From Metaclostridioides mangenotii (GTDB taxonomy: Bacteria; Bacillota; Clostridia; Peptostreptococcales; Peptostreptococcaceae), in assembly GCF_017873185.1 (NCBI RefSeq), contig NZ_JAGGJX010000001.1:62001-126000 (forward strand): a stretch of 64,000 nucleotides of DNA, in the 5' to 3' direction. The notes beneath the pieces were generated by a model. It had not been told where the DNA came from and searched no databases. It was given only the letters and a program-made list of their open reading frames with translations. The translations under genes were made by a program, and so were the position numbers. Shown one piece after another: positions 1 to 8,871 of this stretch. How positions within the stretch are numbered: position 1 is the stretch's first letter; each line of letters begins with the position of its first letter.

Positions 1-1
1 G

Positions 2-103
2 GATTGTATATCTGCATTTTCTAACCATATAGAAGCTGAAAGACAGCAATTATTTATTAGTTCAAAAGGAAGTAAGAAGTTGAGGTTGAGGGAAAAAGGT
101 TAA
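2..103 (+). CDS. C-terminal end of an unidentified protein
   Basis: An open frame enters from the left edge and runs 33 codons to TAA. The visible tail is polar and ends in a basic stretch (KKLRLREKG). Too little is present to name a family. Codon use is typical of the flanking host genes, so it is probably the end of a real gene, but a chance frame cannot be excluded. Confidence 0.4.
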   Translation, partial: DCISAFSNHIEAERQQLFISSKGSKKLRLREKG

Positions 104-256
104 TAGTATACGAAATAAATGTAAAATATATATGAAGTAATAGAAAAACTTATGATCACAATAGTCCTAATGAAACTTATAGATTAGCTTAGCATATAAT
201 ACTATAATAGCAGTATTTTATAGGATAATAGATAGTTTCAGCTGGGGGTGCATAAA

Positions 257-502
257 ATGATAAAATGTTCAAGATGTGGGAAAGAGGTTTCATCGCGTCC
301 TGGTTCAATATGTCCAAAATGTGGATTTAAAGTATCAGAGGAGGCATTAAAAATAAGGTGTCATGAACCAAGTTGTAGGGCTTTGGTATCTAAGAAGTAC
401 GATTACTGTCCTAACTGTGGGTGTAAGCTTAAAGGATACAAAATTGGTGAGATTTTTGATATGGTTAGGTACAAGATTGATGAGACCTTAGATAAGAAAT
501 AA
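257..502 (+). CDS. small double zinc-ribbon protein
   Basis: An 81-residue protein with two Cys4 zinc ribbons: CSRCG with CPKCG in the N-terminal third, and CHEPSC with CPNCG in the middle. The C-terminal 25 residues are charged and probably helical. The ATG at 257 is chosen over the GTG at 248 because GGGGGTG ends 6 bases before it. Such small double-ribbon proteins are common in Clostridia and usually have no assigned role; DNA, RNA or protein binding is possible. It is a single-gene unit followed by an AT-rich spacer. Confidence 0.75.
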   Translation: MIKCSRCGKEVSSRPGSICPKCGFKVSEEALKIRCHEPSCRALVSKKYDYCPNCGCKLKGYKIGEIFDMVRYKIDETLDKK

Positions 503-644
503 TAAAAAGTAATTGTTAGTGTAGATGATAAAACTATATATATGCGTATAAACAAGATATTAATAAATAATTGGTATCTTGTTTATTATTTTTGTATCAA
601 ATATTGATTATTTGATTATTATTTTATAATATTGAATGTCTTCT

Positions 645-697
645 CAAAATCGGTCAGTAATAATATAATTGAATTATATTATTACTGACCGATTTTG
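645..697. repeat. 53-bp perfect palindrome
   Basis: Two 26-base arms (645-670 and 672-697) are exact reverse complements around a single base at 671. The outer part of each arm carries CGGTCAG / CTGACCG. As RNA it would be a very long hairpin. It lies between the zinc-ribbon gene and a small ORF. It may be a bidirectional terminator or a palindromic repeat; no clean T-tract follows on either side. Confidence 0.8.
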
Positions 698-716
698 TAT
701 ATTGGAGGTTAAATCT

Positions 717-857
717 ATGAGGGAATCTTTTTTTTCTTTACAAATTGATAAACAGAATAAGCTAATTGATTCAGGATATAAAGTTTTCTCGCTTTATCCA
801 TATAAAAAAGCTTCTGTGTCTATTATTGCAAATGAGGCAAATAACCAAATATATTAA
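717..857 (+). CDS. possible small protein of 46 residues
   Basis: ATG at 717 follows a good Shine-Dalgarno (TTGGAGG, 8 bases upstream). The product starts MRESFFSLQIDKQ and has no recognisable domain, signal peptide or membrane segment. It begins 20 bases after the palindrome at 645-697. It may be a real small gene or the remnant of a larger one. Only the ribosome-binding site and the open frame support it. Confidence 0.35.
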   Translation: MRESFFSLQIDKQNKLIDSGYKVFSLYPYKKASVSIIANEANNQIY

Positions 858-942
858 AATAAAGTAGTTGTATAACATATTATATAAAACTATAAAATCA
901 GTAAAATTATGTGTCTGGATATAGTTATCCATAAAAAAGGAG

Positions 943-1013
943 ATGGCTATAGTAGTTATTGTTATGTAACAAAATGCGTCCATATATGTACAAAACAACT
1001 GCTAAAGCCACCT
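943..1013 (-). terminator. likely topB terminator
   Basis: On the minus strand, just after the topB stop, TGGCTTTAGCAGTTGTT can pair with the complement of TGGCTATAGTAGTTATT across a roughly 35-base loop. CTCCTTTTTT follows, giving a stem plus U-run that would end leftward transcription. Confidence 0.5.
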
Positions 1014-1025
1014 TCCCTAAGTTCA

Positions 1026-3251
1026 CTATTTGTTTTCAAAAGATTCAATTTTCCATGAAAACATATTATTATTTGGATTTTTTTCATATTTTAAAACGGC
1101 ATCAAATTTATTGCCATTTTTATTTGTAAGCGATTTAACGCTAGCCTCACCCTTTTTTAGCAAACTTTTAACCATAGTTTTATTAGGTTTTTTCTTATAA
1201 AAAGCGAGATACTTATCGTTTTTCCAAACACCAAATTTACATTCTTTATAATTTTCGCAAAAGAATCCTTTTTCAAACTCGTAAACATCATGGTCGCAAA
1301 CAGGGCATTTACCAAGAGAATTTTTTGATTTATCTGATTCACTACTTTTAGAGTTAGAGACTTCACTAGTTAATGAAGATGATTTTGAACTCTTAGTAGA
1401 ACCAGGAAATTTAGTGGATTTTTTTGTGAATTTTTTTGTCTTTGGATTAAAGATATAGCTTTCAGTATTAATATTTTTAGAAGAATCACTTTTAATAAGT
1501 TCAACATTTTGGTATATAAAATTCATTATGTTGGTCAAGTATTCTTTTTTTGTATAGCTACCCTTCTGAATATCGCTTAAGCTCTTTTCAAGTTTACCTG
1601 TATAGTCGACATCAAGTAGATCTTTAACAGGGAAAATCTCAACTAGATTTTTACCGAGTTGAGTTATAGAATACGCTTTACCTTTTTTGTTTACATATCC
1701 AACTTGACCTATCTTTTTTAGAACGTCAGCTCTTGTAGCTGAAGTACCAATGGAGTATCCAGAAAGAACTGCAGTATCATCATCTGAAACATTTTTACCA
1801 CAGTTTTTCATTGCTTTAAGCAGGGTATCTTCAGTATATGGCTTTGGTGGAGTAGTTTGTTTTTCTTGTGGCGTAATACTCAAAACATCTACAACATCAT
1901 CTTTGTTTACCATAGGAAGTAAATTGTCTTTTTCTTCTTTATTGTAAACCTCTAAGTAGCCTTTACTTTTTAAAACCTTACCTTTAGTTACGAAGATGTT
2001 AGAATCTACATCAGTTTTTATCTCCGTGTTTTCGTACTCAGCTGGAGGCATAAAGTTAGCTATAAATCTATCTTTAATAGTGTGGTACACTATTGCCTCA
2101 TCTGGAGTTAAGTTAGTTGGAACAATATATGTAGGTATAATAGCACTGTGGGAATCAACTTTTGATGAGTCAAATACCCTTTTAGTTTTGCTAAATTTAA
2201 TTTTATTTTCATAACTAAGTCCAGATTTTAATCTACTAAGAGTCTGTTCAACTTTTGAAACTAAACTTTCCTCTAAATACATTGAATCAGTTCTAGGATA
2301 AGTTATATAACCACCTTTACCTTTACCTTCATAAAGGCTCTGACAGACGTTTAGAACTTTGTCAGAAGTGAAGCTTGCATACTTAGATGTTATATAACCT
2401 TGAAGTGATGTCAAACTGAAAAGTTTGGGAGCATACTCTTTACTCATAGTAACTTTTTTATCTGCTATAGTACCTTTATCAGATTTTATTGTATCTATAA
2501 CTTTGTTTGCATCATCTAAAGTATCAAATTTAGTTTCTTTTTTTATTGTGAGCTTTCCTTTGTATTCACCATTTTGGCTTTTAAAAAGTCCTTCTATTTC
2601 ATAGTAAATTTTAGGAACGAAGTTTTGTATCTCCATATCTCTATCGTAAACCAATTTTACAGTAGGAAGAATAACCCTACCTATATTTAAAAGTTTACCA
2701 TTTCCATATTTAAGAGTTGCAGCAGATGTAAAGTTAATGCCGATAAGCCAATCGGTAATAAGTCTCGTATACCCAGCTGCTTGAAGATTTATCATCTCAC
2801 TGTTGTCTTTAAGATTATCAAGACCTCGTGTTATATCTTCAGGTGTCCATTCATTTACTAGAATTCTTTTAATAGGTTTTTTATTTTTTGCAAGTAAAAA
2901 TACCAGAAAAGAAATTAACTCTCCTTCTCTGTCGTTATCGGTAGCGTTGATTACATATTCAATATCATCGCGGTTCAAGAGTTCCTTAACTGTATTAAAC
3001 TGTTTTTTCTTACTGCTATCCACTTTAAATTTAAATTTATCAGGAAAGAAAGGGAAGTTATTCATCTTCCATGATCCTGAGTACTTATCTTTATCGTAGT
3101 CTTTCATATCATATAGTGATACAAGATGACCTACCGCATATGTAACAATATAGTTATTTCCCTGAAAATATCCGTCACTCCTAGTTTTAGCTCCTAGAAA
3201 GGAAGCTATAGTTTTAGCAACAGACGGTTTTTCGGCTAAAACAAGTTTCAT
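1026..3251 (-). CDS. topB: DNA topoisomerase III (type IA)
   Basis: A 741-residue type IA topoisomerase that cuts one DNA strand through a 5'-phosphotyrosine and relaxes or decatenates DNA. The N-terminal TOPRIM domain shows the conserved Glu in MKLVLAEKPSVAK and the acidic motif DNDREGE at residues 105-111. The catalytic tyrosine is Y318 in YITYPRTDS. A Ser/Lys-rich linker precedes a C-terminal Cys4 zinc element (CPVC...CENYKEC). The start at 3251 has AAAGGAGG in front; an upstream in-frame extension has no such site. It stands alone and is read away from dut. TopB is the usual name; plasmid and ICE relatives exist, but the flanking genes look chromosomal. Confidence 0.95.
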   Translation of the reverse strand: MKLVLAEKPSVAKTIASFLGAKTRSDGYFQGNNYIVTYAVGHLVSLYDMKDYDKDKYSGSWKMNNFPFFPDKFKFKVDSSKKKQFNTVKELLNRDDIEYVINATDNDREGELISFLVFLLAKNKKPIKRILVNEWTPEDITRGLDNLKDNSEMINLQAAGYTRLITDWLIGINFTSAATLKYGNGKLLNIGRVILPTVKLVYDRDMEIQNFVPKIYYEIEGLFKSQNGEYKGKLTIKKETKFDTLDDANKVIDTIKSDKGTIADKKVTMSKEYAPKLFSLTSLQGYITSKYASFTSDKVLNVCQSLYEGKGKGGYITYPRTDSMYLEESLVSKVEQTLSRLKSGLSYENKIKFSKTKRVFDSSKVDSHSAIIPTYIVPTNLTPDEAIVYHTIKDRFIANFMPPAEYENTEIKTDVDSNIFVTKGKVLKSKGYLEVYNKEEKDNLLPMVNKDDVVDVLSITPQEKQTTPPKPYTEDTLLKAMKNCGKNVSDDDTAVLSGYSIGTSATRADVLKKIGQVGYVNKKGKAYSITQLGKNLVEIFPVKDLLDVDYTGKLEKSLSDIQKGSYTKKEYLTNIMNFIYQNVELIKSDSSKNINTESYIFNPKTKKFTKKSTKFPGSTKSSKSSSLTSEVSNSKSSESDKSKNSLGKCPVCDHDVYEFEKGFFCENYKECKFGVWKNDKYLAFYKKKPNKTMVKSLLKKGEASVKSLTNKNGNKFDAVLKYEKNPNNNMFSWKIESFENK

Positions 3252-3535
3252 AACAACCTCCTTTGTAATATATATAGATAATTCTATATTACAAAAAATA
3301 AATGACTGATTCACAGCCATAACATTATACTATATATTATACCAAAATGAGATGAAAATCGAAAGCTATCTGCTAAAGTAATTGAAAATACTGTGTATAT
3401 TAGCAAAATTATGTTGATTAAACAATAAAAAAGAATTTCTCTATATACATGTATGTAAAAACGAATTAATTTGTTATAATTTAAGTTATACAACTAACAA
3501 TTAAAAAGTAATAAATACAAGAAAAGAGGTAGACT

Positions 3536-3970
3536 ATGTACACATTAAAAGTGAAAAAACTAAATCAAGACGCGAAACTTCCAAACTTTGCACACAAAGG
3601 AGATGCGGGTATGGATGTATATTCTATAGAAGAAGCTGTTATAAAAAGTGGAGAGACTAAACTTATAAAAACAGGAATATCAATTGAGTTACCAGAGAGG
3701 ACAGAAGCTCAGATGAGACCTAGAAGTGGGCTAGCACTTAAAAATTCAATAACACTGTTAAATAGCCCAGGAACAATTGATGAAGGTTATAGAGGTGAAA
3801 TTGGAGTTATTATGATAAATCATGGCAAAGACAATTTTAAAGTAGAAAAACATATGAAGATAGCTCAAATGGTAGTTAAACCAATATACGATATAAATGT
3901 TGTTGAAGTTGAAGAACTTTGCGACTCTGTTAGAGGAGAAGGTGGATTTGGATCTACTGGACTTAAATAG
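3536..3970 (+). CDS. dut: dUTP diphosphatase
   Basis: A 144-residue trimeric dUTPase that hydrolyses dUTP to dUMP and PPi, keeping uracil out of DNA and supplying dUMP for thymidylate. All five family motifs can be read: [18 protein letters not shown], a [13 protein letters not shown] block, RIAQ-like KIAQMV, and the C-terminal [10 protein letters not shown] that closes over the active site. AGAGGT precedes the ATG. A strong terminator follows, so it is a single-gene unit. It lies outside the prophage and is taken as the host copy. Confidence 0.95.
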   Translation: MYTLKVKKLNQDAKLPNFAHKGDAGMDVYSIEEAVIKSGETKLIKTGISIELPERTEAQMRPRSGLALKNSITLLNSPGTIDEGYRGEIGVIMINHGKDNFKVEKHMKIAQMVVKPIYDINVVEVEELCDSVRGEGGFGSTGLK

Positions 3971-3972
3971 AC

Positions 3973-4014
3973 AAAAAATGGCGGTCTGATATTAAATCAG
4001 TACCGCCATTTTTT
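3973..4014 (+). terminator. rho-independent terminator after dut
   Basis: AAAAAATGGCGGT pairs with ACCGCCATTTTTT around a CTGATATTAAATCAG loop, immediately after the dut stop. The A-tract/T-tract symmetry makes it potentially bidirectional, so it could also end leftward transcription from cotJC. Confidence 0.9.
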
Positions 4015-4119
4015 ATTAGTAAATGACACTACATTAGATTAAATAGGAACTCTTATAACAAGGCCCTTATATAGAATAATCATTTAAATTTAAATTGATC
4101 TAAATAAAATTAAATAGAT

Positions 4120-4692
4120 TTAAAATGTTTTTTGACTTTCTTCATAATCGTAAACATCCATTAAAGCTTCACCGAATCTTTGATAGTGAATTATCTCTCT
4201 CTGACCCAAAAATCCAAGAGTTTCTTTTACATCTACATCGTCAGTTAAATTTATAAGTTGATAGTAAGTTGAAAGAGCTTTTTGCTCTGCTGCCATATCT
4301 TCGTGTAGGTCGGTTATAGGGTTGCCCATAACAGCAATATAAGCTGTAGTAAAAGGAACTCCATTAGCGTCACTAGGGAAAATACCATATCCATTTTGTG
4401 CGTAATTTGAGCCTAATCCAGCGGCCTTTAGTTCTTCTGGTGTTGCATCAGAAGTAAGTTGGTATACCATAGTTGCAATCATTTCAACATGAGCTAATTC
4501 CTCTGTACCAATATCTGTCAACAATGCCTTTGATTTACCAGTGGGCATTGTATATCTTTGACTTAAATATCTTACTGCAGCAGCTAATTCTCCATTTGGG
4601 CCACCAAATTGAGTAATCAAGAATTTTGCCATTTTAAGATCTTTATTCTTCAGATTAACAGGGTGCTGTAAAGTTTTCTGATATATCCACAT
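4120..4692 (-). CDS. cotJC: spore coat protein CotJC (manganese-catalase family)
   Basis: A 190-residue ferritin-like four-helix protein of the manganese-catalase family. Metal-ligand style motifs are visible: GELAAAVRYLSQRY, GTEELAHVEM and QREIIHYQRFGEAL. In spores, CotJC is a coat or inner-coat protein made in the mother cell. GGAGG precedes the ATG at 4692. In the usual cotJA-cotJB-cotJC operon it is third; here the first two genes are about 43 kb to the right because a prophage divides cotJB. While the element is integrated, expression of cotJC would need a promoter inside the prophage end or excision of the element. Confidence 0.92.
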   Translation of the reverse strand: MWIYQKTLQHPVNLKNKDLKMAKFLITQFGGPNGELAAAVRYLSQRYTMPTGKSKALLTDIGTEELAHVEMIATMVYQLTSDATPEELKAAGLGSNYAQNGYGIFPSDANGVPFTTAYIAVMGNPITDLHEDMAAEQKALSTYYQLINLTDDVDVKETLGFLGQREIIHYQRFGEALMDVYDYEESQKTF

Positions 4693-4718
4693 TTATAATA
4701 ATCCTCCATATACATATT

Positions 4719-4829
4719 TTAGTCGTTAAATTCTTTTTCCCAAGGCCAAGGCTCATCGTTCCACTGCCATGGAGATCTACTTGGTGCATATCCAAAGTTA
4801 GTTAAAGGTCCGTATTGATTTTCATAAGC
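4719..4829 (-). pseudogene. cotJB: 3' part of cotJB, cut off by prophage insertion
   Basis: This minus-strand fragment encodes AYENQYGPLTNFGYAPSRS followed by a Trp-rich tail ending WPWEKEFND, the conserved C-terminus of CotJB. It has no start codon of its own. Its first nine bases (GCTTATGAA on the coding strand) are the same nine that end the intact part of the 5' half at 47711-47719, and the frames match. Joining the halves gives one CotJB of 88 residues, the usual family length. It is therefore an interrupted gene rather than a decayed one. Confidence 0.93.
4821..4829. other. prophage attachment site, left (attL core)
   Basis: TTCATAAGC is found here and at 47711-47719, both inside cotJB sequence and in the same codon phase. 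It is the longest exact match at the two junctions and is short, as expected for a large serine integrase. The strand exchange must fall inside or very near these nine bases. Confidence 0.85.
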
Positions 4830-4830
4830 A

Positions 4831-4881
4831 TACCCTAAGTGCCTTTTGATATACAATAGTATTTCCAAGTAACTTAGGGTA
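4831..4881. repeat. inverted repeat in the phage arm of attL
   Basis: TACCCTAAGT (4831-4840) and ACTTAGGGTA (4872-4881) are perfect inverted arms just inside the phage side of the left junction, between the core and the integrase stop. The position suggests integrase binding sites of the phage half-site or a short hairpin ending integrase transcription. No U-run follows. Confidence 0.6.
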
Positions 4882-4887
4882 TCAGAA

Positions 4888-6414
4888 TTAGTTATTAAGT
4901 TTTAATTTTATATATGCATCAAATTGATCTGTTTCATAGCTGTCTTCTTTATAGTATTCTATCTCTTGGACAATACTTTTCAATAGCTTGTTTTTTTCTT
5001 TTGCATTTTTAGCATAAGGGTAAACTTCTAACACGTTTTTTATTCCTTCCATAATTTCAGCATCACTTTTTTTATTTTTAGGAATCTTTGAATTAACATC
5101 AACTATTGCTTGTTTAACTTTTTCTGTTCTATCTTTTATTGAATTAGAACGTTCTATAAATGTATCTTCGTCATAAATTTTTCTCTCAAAATAATCGTAC
5201 AAGTTATTTCTCTGAGTTTCTAGGTCTTTTAACTCAGTTTCAAGTTTAACTAGAATTTGTTTAGTGGTTTTAGCAGGATCATTCAAGTCTCTGTTTTTTA
5301 TTTCTTTCTTATCTATTTTAATTTTATAAGATTCAAGAATATCATTCAGATAAGATAATATTTTTTCTTCCACAAATTCTAATTGAGTCGATCTATTACC
5401 GCACTCATTTCTACATTTCAAATATATTTTTCCGCCATTATTAGCATTTCGTTTTAATATGGATCTACATTTTTTACATCTCATTATACCCGCAAAAGGA
5501 TTCTGAACGGAGTATATACCGCCAGGGTTCGTAATTTTAGATTTACTAGACATTATTCGTTGCGCATTGTTATATATATCCTCCGATATAATTGCTTGGT
5601 GTCTTCCTTTTGCATATTCAATATCGTTTTTATTATTTCTTTTGTGTATTAGATTACCATTTTCATTAATTTTTTTAGTTTGTACAGTCCTTCCGTAACT
5701 CAAATAACCGCAATAAGTTTTATTGGATAAAATTTTCCTTATTGTAACTGGTGACCAGTTGTTAGATCTTTCGGGTTTGATGTTTAAACTATCTAAATAC
5801 TTAGCTATATATCCAGATCCAAATTCTTCGTTTATATATAGATTGTATATCAATTTAACTATTTCAGAGTCTTGGTTTGGAACTATTGCTCTTTCACCGT
5901 TTTTATTGTAAATGGCATCATAGCCAAAAGGTGGAGTAGAATATATAAACTTCCCATCTTCAAAGCTCTTTTTTCGTCCTCTCAACATTCTCTTTTTTAT
6001 AGTTTTGAGTTCTTGTCGAGCAATGAAAGTTTGAAATTCTGTCATCTGTTCGTCTAATTCGTCATCCAGATCATAGGTTTTTTGAGGTGTGATTATTTTT
6101 GTGTTACTATTTTTGAATGCTTCTAATATAACACCTTGATCTTTCATGTTACCACGTCCGAGACGGTCAATATCCACAACTAGGACTGCATCGTATTTGC
6201 CATCTTCTACCTCGTTAAGTAACTCGATCATTTTTGGACGCGCTGTTATCGATTCACCTGACACTATTTCTTCTTTGATATTTACTATGTTTAAATTTTT
6301 ATCTTTAGCTACTTTAATTAGAGTAGCTTTGTGTTTAGCTAGAGTTTCAAATTCTCCTATTTGTTCAGCCTCTAAGTCAGCACGAGACTTACGTAAGTAT
6401 ATTGCTACATTCAT
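4888..6414 (-). CDS. int: large serine recombinase / prophage integrase
   Basis: A 508-residue large serine integrase catalysing attP x attB recombination without extensive homology. The N-terminal resolvase domain carries the nucleophile S10 in YLRKSR, with DIDRLGRG and a long E helix following. The recombinase domain includes GYDAIYN and a zinc ribbon (CKKC near residue 316, then CRNEC), followed by a coiled coil (about 375-450). AAGGGGGG precedes the ATG. It is the outermost phage gene and ends only 59 bp from the attL core, reading toward cotJB. It would be responsible for insertion into cotJB and, with a directionality factor not identified here, for excision. Confidence 0.95.
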   Translation of the reverse strand: MNVAIYLRKSRADLEAEQIGEFETLAKHKATLIKVAKDKNLNIVNIKEEIVSGESITARPKMIELLNEVEDGKYDAVLVVDIDRLGRGNMKDQGVILEAFKNSNTKIITPQKTYDLDDELDEQMTEFQTFIARQELKTIKKRMLRGRKKSFEDGKFIYSTPPFGYDAIYNKNGERAIVPNQDSEIVKLIYNLYINEEFGSGYIAKYLDSLNIKPERSNNWSPVTIRKILSNKTYCGYLSYGRTVQTKKINENGNLIHKRNNKNDIEYAKGRHQAIISEDIYNNAQRIMSSKSKITNPGGIYSVQNPFAGIMRCKKCRSILKRNANNGGKIYLKCRNECGNRSTQLEFVEEKILSYLNDILESYKIKIDKKEIKNRDLNDPAKTTKQILVKLETELKDLETQRNNLYDYFERKIYDEDTFIERSNSIKDRTEKVKQAIVDVNSKIPKNKKSDAEIMEGIKNVLEVYPYAKNAKEKNKLLKSIVQEIEYYKEDSYETDQFDAYIKLKLNN

Positions 6415-6501
6415 ATGTGATCCCCCCTTAAAACTCGTCTATATTAATTATATTACCATTTTTTTCTATTATCAGTAATAAGGTTTTCATATAAATAAAC
6501 T

Positions 6502-6534
6502 AAAAAAGCTAAGACTAATTCTTAGCTTTATTTT
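6502..6534 (-). terminator. terminator of the methyltransferase gene
   Basis: AAAGCTAAGA (6505-6514) and TCTTAGCTTT (6520-6529) form a 10-bp stem. On the minus strand a T-run follows (CTTTTTTAG), directly after the methyltransferase stop and before the integrase promoter region. Confidence 0.8.
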
Positions 6535-8041
6535 AATTATTTATTTGATTTATACCTACATTTTTTTCAACTAAATTTGAGCAATTTTGTTCGCTGTAAT
6601 CTTTATCTAAGATAAGTTCATTACCCATTAATTTTATGATATCCAGTTTAGGAAATTTTATATTTTCAAAGTCACTTACATTAATTGTATGAGTTCCATT
6701 TATTAAAAAATAGAAATCCTTAAATTGCTTTGAATTAATAAAACAGTATAAACCATAACATTCTTCTAGTGTGAGTTCTTTATCCAAAGAATTAATATAT
6801 AATAAATTATTATCTATTCCCAATAAATCACACTTAAAATAGCTTTTATGCAGAACAGAAGAGACAACCACATCAGTATCATCTTTGGCAACCACTTTTC
6901 GTATAAGTAGATAGTTAGAGTTTTTAATTAAGTATCTATTATTTAGACTGATTGATTTGTTGTGAGTATCTCTATTTAAATTATTTTCTCGACTATAGTA
7001 TTGAATTATATTTTCAGGTTGAATATCTTTACCTATAAGTAGAGGGGCATAACCAGTTTTTTGAATATCCCTTCTAATAGATTCAGTATTTCTGAACTGT
7101 ACAACAGGCCCTACATTAATTTTTAAGTTTAAATCTTTAAGAGAAAAATTTAATTTTTTAAAGGCTTTTAATAGTTTAATCTCACTTTTTGTTTTAGGTA
7201 TAACTAAAATTGAGTTATTCTTTTTAAGAATTAAATCCTGTACATTTGTAGAAAAGCCTTTATGCCCATTATATGAAATTTGTACTTTATTAATATCATT
7301 TTTTCTTGAAAATGTTGTAATAATTACTTCCTGATTTACAGATTTAAACATATTCCTTTTCTCGAAGGAATGAATATGATTTATTTGAAAATCATTAAAT
7401 ATGTAATCTCTTATTTTGCTCGTGTATATACCATTTAAATAATTTCTCGGACTTAGTACTGTGTATGTACCATTAAAGTTTAACATTGATAGTGACATAG
7501 CAATAAAAAGTGTGTAAAGGTTAGGTTGGCCATACACTATATCACTCATTATAATACCTTCCTCAGAAGTTTTGTTAATTTTCTTATAGGGAGGATTTGA
7601 AATTATAATATCATATGCAGCTTTTTTATTTAACCAATTCTCTCTATTTTCAGTAATAAAATTTCCATTAGTAACATTAAATGAGATAATTATATTATGA
7701 TTTTCTTCAAAGTCTTTTTTTATAGTATGTAAATTTTCAATTAAAATATTAGAGAGTTCTTTATTTAGTTCAAATGCACAAATATATATTTTTTTTATAT
7801 TTTTACATTTTTTAATAATGCACTCTAAAAGAGTTGCAATTAATATACCACATCCAGCTGAAGGCTCTAAAATATTCAGTGATTCTTTATCTGAAAACCT
7901 ATTGAAGTCAATAGTAGAAATCATTTTATATGCAGTATCTACAGGAGTAAAAAACTGAGAATTGCTCTTTAAGTATTTTTTTTCTTTATATGACAAGTAT
8001 TTTTTTTGTGTTTTTATTATTAAGTCTATAAGATTATTCAT
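6533..8041 (-). CDS. adenine-specific DNA methyltransferase (N6-MTase)
   Basis: A 502-residue class I SAM-dependent DNA methyltransferase. Motif I is LEPSAGCG near residue 60 and the catalytic motif IV is SNPPY near residue 150, both typical of gamma-type N6-adenine enzymes. QFFTPVDTAYKM before motif I is the usual lead-in. The C-terminal half (GPVVQFRN, APLLIGKDIQP and later) looks like a TaqI/Eco57I-type target-recognition domain. No restriction endonuclease domain is visible. It is the last gene of a minus-strand group with the HEPN and DUF262 genes, 74 bp downstream of the HEPN gene. It could protect against a nuclease from those partners or be a lone phage methylase. Confidence 0.85.
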   Translation of the reverse strand: MNNLIDLIIKTQKKYLSYKEKKYLKSNSQFFTPVDTAYKMISTIDFNRFSDKESLNILEPSAGCGILIATLLECIIKKCKNIKKIYICAFELNKELSNILIENLHTIKKDFEENHNIIISFNVTNGNFITENRENWLNKKAAYDIIISNPPYKKINKTSEEGIIMSDIVYGQPNLYTLFIAMSLSMLNFNGTYTVLSPRNYLNGIYTSKIRDYIFNDFQINHIHSFEKRNMFKSVNQEVIITTFSRKNDINKVQISYNGHKGFSTNVQDLILKKNNSILVIPKTKSEIKLLKAFKKLNFSLKDLNLKINVGPVVQFRNTESIRRDIQKTGYAPLLIGKDIQPENIIQYYSRENNLNRDTHNKSISLNNRYLIKNSNYLLIRKVVAKDDTDVVVSSVLHKSYFKCDLLGIDNNLLYINSLDKELTLEECYGLYCFINSKQFKDFYFLINGTHTINVSDFENIKFPKLDIIKLMGNELILDKDYSEQNCSNLVEKNVGINQINN

Positions 8042-8115
8042 TATCAGTTCTCCTATTAAGCATCTTTCTTATATAAAATTCTACTATAGTTAGAGATAAA
8101 AAGCTATAGTTAAAA

Positions 8116-8871
8116 TTAAACCTCACTTGTAATTGCTACCTCAAGAGCAGAATCAGCGATATATTCAATTTCTTTTAAATAAATTTTATCATTAATATAG
8201 TTAAAGAAAGTATTTTTTATTTTATCTAGTGATGACAATACAAGATCATAGGCGTCAAACCAAAGAACGTATGCATTATTTATATGCTTATCAGAAATCT
8301 TACTGGGATTATTGCTCGAGAATACATTGAATCTCTCAGAATTAACTTCTCCATGCGCAAGTACATTTCTTCGCCCATATAGTACACCAAGTTCTTGAAA
8401 TGGAAAATCTAAACTATCTGCTTTAATACCAAGAAGCTTGTATATAGATTCTATTGTACTATGGTTTAAAATAAATTTATCCTTATCTCTTATATTAAAA
8501 ATATTAGAGGAATTATTAGTATAAATGTTGTCAATAATTTCGATTAGCCTATTTGATTGAACATTCTGCGATACATGTTGTTCAAAACTAGTGATAGATG
8601 CAAGGGCAATTAGGTAAAGGTTAATATTATCTCTATCGACGACTACTGTTTTCATAAATTCAAGAAACAAATAAAATGTTGATTTAAAGTATCCTTCATA
8701 ATGAGCATATATGGATACATAAAAGTTCTTCATAAGTATTAGTTTTGATAGATTATCATTTGTAGAATCAACAATATCTTTCATTTTGATTATTTCCTTT
8801 TTGCGTATTGATAATTCCTCATCTAGCTTTGCCAGAAAAGTTTCTAAATCAACTTCATTGTAACTATTCAT
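8116..8871 (-). CDS. HEPN-domain protein (MAE_28990-like), putative RNase/effector
   Basis: A 251-residue all-helical protein. Near residue 165 it carries RRNVLAHGE, which fits the R-x4-H catalytic motif of HEPN ribonucleases. A preceding Tyr/Phe-rich helix (FYVSIYAHYEGYFK) is typical of the MAE_28990/MAE_18760-like HEPN group, which is known from toxin and conflict systems. The ATG at 8871 is chosen because GAGGCGG lies in front; it overlaps the end of the DUF262 gene by 8 bp, so the two are translationally coupled. The family call is from motif pattern and memory. Targets of such proteins are generally RNA, but activity here is not established. Confidence 0.7.
   Translation of the reverse strand: MNSYNEVDLETFLAKLDEELSIRKKEIIKMKDIVDSTNDNLSKLILMKNFYVSIYAHYEGYFKSTFYLFLEFMKTVVVDRDNINLYLIALASITSFEQHVSQNVQSNRLIEIIDNIYTNNSSNIFNIRDKDKFILNHSTIESIYKLLGIKADSLDFPFQELGVLYGRRNVLAHGEVNSERFNVFSSNNPSKISDKHINNAYVLWFDAYDLVLSSLDKIKNTFFNYINDKIYLKEIEYIADSALEVAITSEV

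Noticed and set aside
771-998. Minus-strand hydrophobic frame beside topB
   Set aside because: No ribosome-binding site; AT-rich sequence gives Phe/Ile/Tyr-rich chance frames, and it overlaps the likely topB terminator.
5741-5760. Another TGACCAGTT-like motif inside the integrase gene
   Set aside because: A single copy within coding sequence, no 21-bp partner and no promoter; chance match.
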